Below the pieces are notes generated by a model that was not told the DNA's origin, ran no database searches, and saw only the letters and a program-made list of their open reading frames with translations. The position numbers were made by a program, and so were the translations under genes. Of a stretch of DNA of 9,021 bases, positions 1 to 5,828 are shown piece after piece (within the stretch, counting starts at the first letter, position 1; each line of letters begins with the position of its first letter). Origin of the DNA: Betaproteobacteria bacterium (GTDB lineage: Bacteria; Pseudomonadota; Gammaproteobacteria; Burkholderiales; Usitatibacteraceae); the NCBI GenBank assembly GCA_025362705.1, contig JANYFH010000173.1:1-9021 (forward strand). The letters run 5' to 3'.

Positions 1-60
1 ATTCGCTATGACTATCCGCTAGAGTAAAGCCCTGTTTCCAACAACACTTCCCAGGCTCGA

Positions 61-426
61 TTGAATTCAAACGCCCGCATCTGTCATTACTTCGCCATTG
101 GCAGCCTAGTCGGCCTCGTCGCACTCTGTCTCGCGTGGGAAATATTTCTTGCGCCGTTGCGGCCCGGCGGGTCATGGCTGATGCTCAAGGCATTGCCTTT
201 GCTGCTGCCGTTGTTTGGCATTCTTCGCGGCAAGCGCTACACCTACCAGTGGGCGTCGATGTTCGTGCTGTTCTATTTTACGGAGGGCGCGGTGCGCGCC
301 TGGTCCGACCGGGGATTGTCTGCCAACCTCGCATTGGTTGAGGTGGCGCTCTCGGTGATATTTTTCTTCGCCGCGATTTACTTTGCGCGATTCACTTCGT
401 CGTCGGCTACTTCGCCTGCTCGCTGA
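61..426 (+). CDS. DUF2069 family small integral membrane protein
   Basis: A 121-residue, strongly hydrophobic protein that matches the DUF2069 family as I remember it. Recognisable stretches are WEIFLAPLRPGGSW (26-39), LKALPLLLPLFGILRGKRYTY (from residue 42) and YFTEGAVRAWSDRG (72-85). About four membrane segments are visible, near residues 11-30, 40-55, 64-80 and 90-110, with a short polar Ser/Thr tail. No catalytic motif is seen and the function of the family is unknown. The start is a TTG with a short AGG five bases upstream. It is the only reasonable start, because the same frame is closed by TAA at 25-27 and the family N-terminus fits here. The 3' end overlaps the convergent dedA gene by 20 bases. 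Family call is fairly sure; the exact start is less so. Confidence 0.85.
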   Translation: MNSNARICHYFAIGSLVGLVALCLAWEIFLAPLRPGGSWLMLKALPLLLPLFGILRGKRYTYQWASMFVLFYFTEGAVRAWSDRGLSANLALVEVALSVIFFFAAIYFARFTSSSATSPAR

Positions 427-1054
427 ATTTTGATTTGATTGCTGCAATCACAATCGGCAACACGCTTAAGCCAACGATACCGATCACGAGCAAGCCGGTA
501 TTCTGTTTGATCCACGGAATGTTGCCAAAGAAATAGCCGAGATAGACCAGCGAGCCCACCCACGCCGCTGCGCCGAACACGGTGTAGGGGACGTAGGTCG
601 AGCGTGTCATTTTTGACATACCCGCGACGAAGGGCACATAGGTACGAAGGAACGGCACGAAACGGGCGAGTACCACCGCCAGTGTGCCCCAGCGTTCGAA
701 GAAGGCGTGCGTGCGCTCAAGATGCTGCGGGTTGAGAATTTTTGCCTTGTCATTCACAAAAAAACGCGCGCCAAAATAGCGGCCGATTTCGTAGTTGCTG
801 ACATTGCCAAGCACTGCTGCCGACATCAGCACCAGCACCAGCAGGTGAACATCCATGCTGCCAAGCGTGGCGAGCGAACCGGCGATGAAGAGCAATGAAT
901 CGCCGGGCAGGAAAGGCGTTACCACCAGCCCTGTCTCCGCAAAAATGATGACAAAAAGGATGACGTAAATCCACGCGCCATAAGCGGCGATCCAAGCCAC
1001 GAGGTGCTGGTCCAGATGCAAAACCAGATCGATGACGGCGCTAAGCCACTCCAC
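407..1054 (-). CDS. dedA: DedA family membrane protein (SNARE-associated/VTT domain)
   Basis: A 215-residue inner-membrane protein that resembles E. coli DedA over its whole length, including the N-terminus (IDLVLHLDQHL), FAETGLVVTPFLPGDSLL (38-55), YEIGRYFG (88-95) and a hydrophobic C-terminal region ending in a basic tail. Members of the superfamily act in undecaprenyl-phosphate or phospholipid translocation and in membrane-potential homeostasis. The acidic pair and two arginines known to matter in E. coli YqjA appear to be present as E40, D52, R131 and R137. The start is GTG, the first possible start after the secF stop, and it aligns with the E. coli DedA start. It lies 18 bases after secF in the same direction, so it is probably the last gene of the sec operon. 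No clear Shine-Dalgarno is visible, which would fit translational coupling to secF. The exact lipid substrate cannot be read from sequence. Confidence 0.93.
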   Translation of the reverse strand: MEWLSAVIDLVLHLDQHLVAWIAAYGAWIYVILFVIIFAETGLVVTPFLPGDSLLFIAGSLATLGSMDVHLLVLVLMSAAVLGNVSNYEIGRYFGARFFVNDKAKILNPQHLERTHAFFERWGTLAVVLARFVPFLRTYVPFVAGMSKMTRSTYVPYTVFGAAAWVGSLVYLGYFFGNIPWIKQNTGLLVIGIVGLSVLPIVIAAIKSKFSEQAK

Positions 1055-1072
1055 GAGGGCGACCGGCGCGGC

Positions 1073-2047
1073 TTAGGGATTCGCCGAAATGACTTCCGGG
1101 TCGTCGCCTTTTTTCACAGGCTTCACGAAGTCTTCGCGGGATACGCCAAGATACTTGGCTATCGGGCACGCAACCAGCACGGAGGAGTAAATGCCGAAGC
1201 AGATACCGATGGTCAATGCCAGCGCAAAGTAGTGCAGGCTGGGACCACCGAAAATCAACATCGCCAGCACCATCAGCTGCGTCAGGCCGTGGGTAATGAT
1301 GGTGCGGGAAATAGTGCCGGTAATCGCCGCGTCAAAAATCTCGGCAGTAGTCGCCTTGCGCATTTTGCGAAAATTCTCGCGCGCACGATCAAACACCACC
1401 ACTGATTCGTTTACCGAGTAGCCCAGAATCGCTAGAACTGCCGCCAACACCGGCAGCGAAAATTCCCACTGAAAAAATGCAAAGAAGCCAAGAATGATGA
1501 CGACGTCATGCAAATTGGCGACGATGGTGGCAACCGCAAAACGCCATTCGAACCGAATCGCCAGATAGCCCAGGATACCGATACACACCGCCAGCAACGC
1601 GAGGCTGCCGTCGTATGCCAGTTCCTTGCCAACCTGCCCACCGACGAACTCTACGCGCAGCTTGCTGGCCTTCGCCGAATCGTAATCCAGCCCCAGTGGA
1701 AGCAGCGTTTCGATAATGGTGTTCTTCTGCTTTTCCATCGCAGCGTTCTGGTTGTCGGTAGCGGATATTAGCGGCAGGCGAATCAGCACTTCTTTGGCGG
1801 AGCCGAATTCCTGCACCGTGACATCCTGAAATCCCTTGTTCGTCAGCTCGGTGCGAATTTTCTGTAAATCTGCAGCCTGCTTGAAAGGCGCCTCGATGAC
1901 CGTACCGCCGGTAAATTCGATGGAATAGTGCAAACCTTTGGTCGCAAGGAAAACGACGGCAAGCAAAAACGTAACGAACGAAATCACGTTGAACACCAGC
2001 GCGTGGCGCATGAACGGGATCGATTTCTTGATTCTGAAAAACTCCAT
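1073..2047 (-). CDS. secF: Protein translocase subunit SecF
   Basis: A 324-residue protein, the normal length for a stand-alone SecF (E. coli 323). With SecD and YajC it forms the proton-driven accessory complex that binds SecYEG and pulls exported proteins to the periplasmic side. The N-terminal membrane segment (about 15-37) is followed by the conserved YSIEFTGGTVIE (41-52), then a periplasmic domain to about residue 140. Five more membrane segments follow from about 145 to 298. The signature LGYSVNESVVVFDRARENFR (208-227) and SRTIITHGLTQLMV (247-260) mark the RND-like membrane core. Position 214 is Glu where E. coli has Asp in NDT; I recall this as common in betaproteobacterial SecF. A good AGGAAG ribosome site precedes the ATG. 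The gene starts 37 bases after the secD stop, consistent with one operon. Confidence 0.98.
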   Translation of the reverse strand: MEFFRIKKSIPFMRHALVFNVISFVTFLLAVVFLATKGLHYSIEFTGGTVIEAPFKQAADLQKIRTELTNKGFQDVTVQEFGSAKEVLIRLPLISATDNQNAAMEKQKNTIIETLLPLGLDYDSAKASKLRVEFVGGQVGKELAYDGSLALLAVCIGILGYLAIRFEWRFAVATIVANLHDVVIILGFFAFFQWEFSLPVLAAVLAILGYSVNESVVVFDRARENFRKMRKATTAEIFDAAITGTISRTIITHGLTQLMVLAMLIFGGPSLHYFALALTIGICFGIYSSVLVACPIAKYLGVSREDFVKPVKKGDDPEVISANP

Positions 2048-2051
2048 GTTG

Positions 2052-2057
2052 CTTCCT
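2052..2057 (-). promoter_or_regulatory. Ribosome binding site of secF
   Basis: On the minus strand AGGAAG is followed by CAAC and the secF ATG. It is the best Shine-Dalgarno match in the window and fixes the secF start at 2047. The secD, dedA and tgt starts have much weaker sites. Confidence 0.7.
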
Positions 2058-2084
2058 ATCTATTTCAGGTTATGCAGGCATGCG

Positions 2085-3965
2085 TTACGCTTTGGCGGGT
2101 GTCTGGCTGGCGCCTTTGTGCCAGTTCACATTGCCAATCGACAATTTCGCCACTTTCTTTTTGCCGCCATAAATGAGGTTCACCAGTCCGCGCGAAACCA
2201 TCACCGCGCTGAACACCGAGGTAAGAATACCGAGGCAATGCACCACTGCAAAACCGCGCACCGGCCCCGAACCCCAGATCAACAACGCGAGACCGACGAT
2301 CAGTGTGGTGATATTGGAATCGATAATTGTATCGAGAGCGCGGTCGTAACCGGCCTGAATCGCCATTTGCGGAGACATGCCGTTGCGGAGTTCTTCGCGG
2401 ATGCGCTCGTTGATCAGTACGTTTGCATCGATCGCCATACCCAGCGCCAGCGCGATGGCGGCAACACCCGGCAGCGTCAGTGTTGCCTGCAACATCGATA
2501 GCAGCGCAACCAGAAAAAACAAATTACACGCCAGCGCCGCGACAGAAACCACACCGAACAACATGTAATACACGATCATGAAAACGGTGATCAGCGCGAA
2601 CCCAAGCAGAAGAGAGTTTTTGCCCTTCGTGATATTTTCCGCACCGAGACTTGGGCCAATCATGCGCTTTTCGATAATTTCCATCGGTGCCGCGAGTGCA
2701 CCCGCGCGCAACAGCAGCGCAAGATTTTTTGCTTCCTGCGTATTCGGCATTCCGGAAATATAGAAGCGGGCACCCAACTCACTATTGATATTGGGCCAAG
2801 TGAGTATCTCAGGCTTTCCCTTTTCAATCATGATGACCGCCATACGCTTGCCAACGTTGCCGCGGGTGGTCATTGTCATGGCGCGACCGCCGGCCGCGTT
2901 CAGAGTCACGTTGACAATCGATCCGCCGCCACCCTGCTGGTCAAATCCGGCCTGTGCGTCGGTGATCTTGTCACCGGTAAACGCAACGGTTTTGTAAACC
3001 AGAACTGCAAAACCTTTTTCATCAATGATTTTTTCAGTACCAAACGGTGCGGGTTCGTTACGATAGCGTTCAAACGCGTCGTAGTTGCGCGATGTCGCGT
3101 GCTCTTCCGCGACCAGCCGAACTTCGAGCGAAGCGGTACGGCCCAAGATGTCTTCGGCCTGCGCGGGATCCTGTACGCCGGCGAGTTGCACCAGAATTCG
3201 CTCGGCACCCTGCTGCTGCACGATAGGTTCCGAGACACCGAGTTCATTAACGCGCCTCCGCAAGGCGGTGATGTTTTGTTGGATCGCGTTTTCCTGCAAT
3301 TTCTTCAGCGTTTCCGGCTTCATGAGCGCAGTCAGGACAAACTCGCCATTGACCTCGGTGTCGCGCAATTGCAATTCCGGCAATTGGGTATTGATTTCTG
3401 TCAGCGCTTTTTGGAGCTCCGGTTTTTCTTTGAACTTCGCGACGACGCGATCAGCTTCGCGCGAAATACCAGTATAGAAAATTTTCTTGTCACGCAGCAG
3501 CACGCGTATGTCGCCCGTGTAGCGATCGGCAGCTTTGTCGACCACCGATTTCATGTCGACTTGCATCAAAAAGTGTACGCCGCCGCGCAAATCAAGGCCG
3601 AGATACATCGGCAACGCATTGATTTTGGAAAGCCATGCCGGTGAATTGGAAATCAATTGCAACGCAGCGATGTAGCCTGAACCAAGCTTCGCCTGGATCG
3701 CGTCACGCCCCTTCGTTTGCGCCTCTCCATCTTTGAAACGCACTCGTAACGACTCACCATCGAGCAGCACACTGGTTACGTCGACATTGGCGGCTTTAAG
3801 CGCTTCCTCAACTTGTTTTTTTATATCGGCGTCGGCCTTGTTGGCGCGCAAGCCTGATACTTGAACCGCCAGTACATCGCCGAAGAAATTGGGAAGCGTA
3901 TAAAGAAACGCGATCACAAGGGCAACAACAATGACGGCGTATTTCCAGACAGGGTATTTGTTCAT
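2085..3965 (-). CDS. secD: Protein translocase subunit SecD
   Basis: A 626-residue protein close to the E. coli length (615). It is the larger partner of SecF in the SecDF-YajC complex of the inner membrane, which uses the proton gradient to complete export through SecYEG. An N-terminal membrane anchor (about 8-25) leads to a large periplasmic region containing the family motif LGLDLRGGVHFLMQVD (122-137), the RRRVNELGVSEPIVQQQGAE block (236-255) and a second soluble lobe. The C-terminal core from about residue 450 has five membrane segments and holds GMAIDANVLINERIREELR (509-527), where D513 corresponds to the proton-path Asp of E. coli SecD (D519). The start is ATG with no convincing Shine-Dalgarno. 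The 57-base gap after yajC carries two T runs on the coding strand but no GC-rich stem. The gene is complete, with no sign of damage. Confidence 0.98.
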   Translation of the reverse strand: MNKYPVWKYAVIVVALVIAFLYTLPNFFGDVLAVQVSGLRANKADADIKKQVEEALKAANVDVTSVLLDGESLRVRFKDGEAQTKGRDAIQAKLGSGYIAALQLISNSPAWLSKINALPMYLGLDLRGGVHFLMQVDMKSVVDKAADRYTGDIRVLLRDKKIFYTGISREADRVVAKFKEKPELQKALTEINTQLPELQLRDTEVNGEFVLTALMKPETLKKLQENAIQQNITALRRRVNELGVSEPIVQQQGAERILVQLAGVQDPAQAEDILGRTASLEVRLVAEEHATSRNYDAFERYRNEPAPFGTEKIIDEKGFAVLVYKTVAFTGDKITDAQAGFDQQGGGGSIVNVTLNAAGGRAMTMTTRGNVGKRMAVIMIEKGKPEILTWPNINSELGARFYISGMPNTQEAKNLALLLRAGALAAPMEIIEKRMIGPSLGAENITKGKNSLLLGFALITVFMIVYYMLFGVVSVAALACNLFFLVALLSMLQATLTLPGVAAIALALGMAIDANVLINERIREELRNGMSPQMAIQAGYDRALDTIIDSNITTLIVGLALLIWGSGPVRGFAVVHCLGILTSVFSAVMVSRGLVNLIYGGKKKVAKLSIGNVNWHKGASQTPAKA

Positions 3966-4022
3966 TTAGGTCAGCTAATACTCAAAAAAGGCTTAAAAAA
4001 ACTATCGGCAGAACATCAAACG

Positions 4023-4349
4023 TCATTTCGTTACATCGTTGAACGTGCCCTTTGGCAGCAGCGTAGTGACTGCCTGGCGCTGCATGTGAATGATCTTGCC
4101 ATCGGCGACTTCAAGGCCGATATAGCCATCACCAATCTTTGCGATGCGGCCAATGATGCCCATTGCAATGACTTCATCGCCTTTTTGCAACGCATCAAGC
4201 ATCTGCTTTTGTTCTTTCGATTTCTTCATCTGCGGACGAATCATCAAAAAGTACAGCAGGATGAACATCGCGAAAATCGGCAACATGCCGATCATCGAAT
4301 CGGTGCCCGAGGGTGCAGCGGCCGCTTGGGCATAGGCATTGGTGATCAT
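4023..4349 (-). CDS. yajC: Preprotein translocase subunit YajC
   Basis: A 108-residue protein typical of YajC. A short N-terminal stretch rich in Ala and Ser is followed by one membrane segment (about 19-37), the conserved FLMIRPQMKKSKEQKQM (34-50), and a small soluble domain with LQKGDEVIAMGIIGRIAKI (54-72). YajC associates with SecDF in the inner membrane, though E. coli can do without it. The ATG start has CGGAG about ten bases upstream. The gene lies between tgt and secD in the usual proteobacterial order, 143 bases after tgt, and has its own promoter-like element. Confidence 0.97.
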   Translation of the reverse strand: MITNAYAQAAAAPSGTDSMIGMLPIFAMFILLYFLMIRPQMKKSKEQKQMLDALQKGDEVIAMGIIGRIAKIGDGYIGLEVADGKIIHMQRQAVTTLLPKGTFNDVTK

Positions 4350-4481
4350 GAAATATGTGCTCCGTACTTGGGGTTTGGAATGGGAAAAAGCGTTGAAAAA
4401 AAAGAGCCCGCGGGGTACATGGCAGTTTTTTCCGAAAACTCAACGGCTTATTGCGAAAATCAGCAGGCAAATAAACCCGAA

Positions 4482-4490
4482 ATTATACCA
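4482..4490 (-). promoter_or_regulatory. Putative extended -10 promoter for yajC-secD-secF
   Basis: On the minus strand, two bases after the tgt stop codon, the sequence reads TGG-TATAAT: a consensus -10 hexamer with the TGn extension. No good -35 box is seen 16-18 bases upstream, which lies inside the end of tgt; an extended -10 can work without one. Transcription would begin near 4475 and give a leader of about 125 bases before yajC. Sequence match only. Confidence 0.5.
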
Positions 4491-4492
4491 CT

Positions 4493-5605
4493 TCACGCAG
4501 GGCCGCTTGCCCGCTCCAAACGGAATTTCGCCACAAACGGCGCGAAGGACCTGACTTCAATGGCGCTGCGCATTTCGCCCATCAACTGTTGGTAGTAAAA
4601 CAAATTGTGAATGGTATTGAGGCGCGCACCGAGCATTTCATTGGTGCGCTGCAGATGATGCAAGTAAGCGCGGGTGAAATTGCGACAGGTGTAACAAGTG
4701 CATGTGTCATCGAGCGGGCCGGTGTCGTCCTTATAGCGCGCGTTGCGAATTTTTACATCACCAAATCGCGTGAAGAGCCAGCCGTTACGGGCGTTTCGCG
4801 TCGGCATCACGCAATCAAACATATCCACGCCTTCACCCACTGCGGCAACTAGGTCTTCCGGTGTCCCGACCCCCATCAAATAACGTGGCTGGCTTGGCGG
4901 CAACTTCGGCGCGATGTGCGCGAGCACACGCAACATGTCCTCTTTCGGCTCGCCGACGGAAAGCCCGCCAATGGCGTAGCCATCAAAACCGATCTCTGCC
5001 AGCCCGGCCAACGATTCATCACGCAGTTCCGCGTACATGCCGCCCTGCACAATGCCGAACAGCGCGTTGGGATTCTGCAACTGCGTAAATTCATTCTTGC
5101 AGCGCTCGGCCCAGCGCAGCGACAGCCGCATCGATTCCGCTGCCTCGGCATGAGTCGAAGGATGTGCGGTGCATTCGTCAAAAATCATCACAACATCGGA
5201 ATTGAGCACGCGCTGGATGCGCATCGATTCTTCCGGCGACAGGAAACATTTGTCGCCATTGATGGGCGATTGAAATGCAACGCCCTCTTCTGAAATTTTC
5301 CGCAGTTCGCCAAGACTCCAGACCTGAAAGCCACCGGAATCGGTAAGGATCGGCCCATTCCACGCCATAAATTTGTGCAGGCCATAGTGTTTTGCAATGA
5401 CATCCAGCCCCGGGCGCAGCCAGAGATGAAAAGTATTGCCCAGAACAATTTGTGCGCCGATCTCGATTAGCTCGACCGGGCTCATACCTTTCACCGTGCC
5501 ATAGGTGCCGACTGGCATGAAGACCGGCGTTTCAACAACGCCGTGATTAAGGGTGAGACGGCCGCGTCGCGCAGGACCGTCTCTGCCAAGCAATTGAAAA
5601 TTCAC
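4493..5605 (-). CDS. tgt: tRNA-guanine transglycosylase (queuine tRNA-ribosyltransferase)
   Basis: A 370-residue enzyme of queuosine biosynthesis that exchanges guanine 34 of GUN-anticodon tRNAs for preQ1. I place the start at GTG 5605 rather than the TTG 63 bases upstream (5668). From GTG the protein begins MNFQLLGRDGPARRG, and every known functional residue takes its E. coli number: D89 in TDSGGFQ, D143 in FDEC, nucleophile D264 in MFDCVMPTRNARNG, and zinc ligands C302, C304, C307 (CTCYTC) and H333. The upstream TTG instead forms part of a promoter-like -35 hexamer. The barrel motifs FMPVGTYGTVKGM and FGIVQGG are intact and the length matches the family (E. coli 375). The usual upstream neighbour queA is absent here; a divergent cyclic-di-GMP gene lies there instead. 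The product is a cytoplasmic, zinc-binding TIM barrel. Confidence 0.97.
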   Translation of the reverse strand: MNFQLLGRDGPARRGRLTLNHGVVETPVFMPVGTYGTVKGMSPVELIEIGAQIVLGNTFHLWLRPGLDVIAKHYGLHKFMAWNGPILTDSGGFQVWSLGELRKISEEGVAFQSPINGDKCFLSPEESMRIQRVLNSDVVMIFDECTAHPSTHAEAAESMRLSLRWAERCKNEFTQLQNPNALFGIVQGGMYAELRDESLAGLAEIGFDGYAIGGLSVGEPKEDMLRVLAHIAPKLPPSQPRYLMGVGTPEDLVAAVGEGVDMFDCVMPTRNARNGWLFTRFGDVKIRNARYKDDTGPLDDTCTCYTCRNFTRAYLHHLQRTNEMLGARLNTIHNLFYYQQLMGEMRSAIEVRSFAPFVAKFRLERASGPA

Positions 5606-5639
5606 GAAAGACCGTACCAGTATGTGTGAGAGGTGCCGC

Positions 5640-5668
5640 AGGATAAACTGATTAGGCGAGCTTGCCAA
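5640..5668 (-). promoter_or_regulatory. Putative sigma-70 promoter for tgt
   Basis: On the minus strand TTGGCA (5668-5663, five of six consensus bases) is followed after exactly 17 bases by TATCCT (5645-5640, four of six). Transcription would start near 5633, giving a leader of roughly 28 bases before the GTG start at 5605. This excludes translation from TTG 5668, which lies in the -35 box. It shares the intergenic region with a divergent promoter candidate. Confidence 0.5.
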
Positions 5669-5726
5669 ATGGTGATTGCTTATTGCGATTTGCGAGACGA
5701 TGTTGACACAAATTATCGCTTTTTCA

Positions 5727-5742
5727 ACGCTAGTTTTAGCGT
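5727..5742. repeat. Short inverted repeat, possible operator, upstream of the HD-GYP gene
   Basis: ACGCTA-GTTT-TAGCGT is a perfect 6-base inverted repeat with a 4-base centre. It lies ten bases before the extended -10 hexamer at 5752, where a -35 box would normally be, and no good -35 box is present. The position suits a regulator binding site, either operator or activator. It could also be a small hairpin or chance; no T run follows, so it is not an intrinsic terminator. Confidence 0.4.
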
Positions 5743-5748
5743 CGCAAA

Positions 5749-5757
5749 TGTTATATT
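5749..5757 (+). promoter_or_regulatory. Putative extended -10 promoter for the HD-GYP/EAL gene pair
   Basis: TGT-TATATT on the + strand matches the extended -10 pattern (TGn plus five of six -10 bases). Transcription would start near 5764, about 65 bases before the ATG at 5829. The expected -35 position is occupied by an inverted repeat instead of a consensus hexamer. A TTGACA at 5703-5708 is too far upstream to pair with it. Confidence 0.4.
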
Positions 5758-5828
5758 AGGCACAGTCAGTTCGCAGATTTTTGCGCTCGTTACCGCAACT
5801 ACCTCCATCGCGATAAGCCATAACCCCC

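Noticed and set aside
1..27. Possible 3' end of an upstream gene (frame ending IRYDYPLE then TAA at 25-27, or another frame ending with TAG at 20-22)
   Set aside because: Only six to eight codons are visible in either frame, no family can be recognised, and one cannot tell which frame, if any, is coding.
1404..1409. SecF Glu214 where E. coli has Asp in the NDT motif
   Set aside because: It is a conservative change that I recall as usual in betaproteobacterial SecF, so it is probably lineage-typical rather than a defect.
4392..4416. GC-rich palindrome followed by eight T on the minus strand, resembling an intrinsic terminator between tgt and yajC
   Set aside because: The only stem I can form is CCC-CGC-GGG, three base pairs, too weak for a convincing terminator.
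3861..4595. Open frame of 244 codons on the + strand across secD, yajC and the end of tgt
   Set aside because: It spans parts of three well-identified genes on the opposite strand and its product has no recognisable features.
5703..5708. Perfect TTGACA on the + strand as a -35 box
   Set aside because: No -10-like hexamer lies 16-19 bases downstream; the nearest TATATT is 43 bases away.
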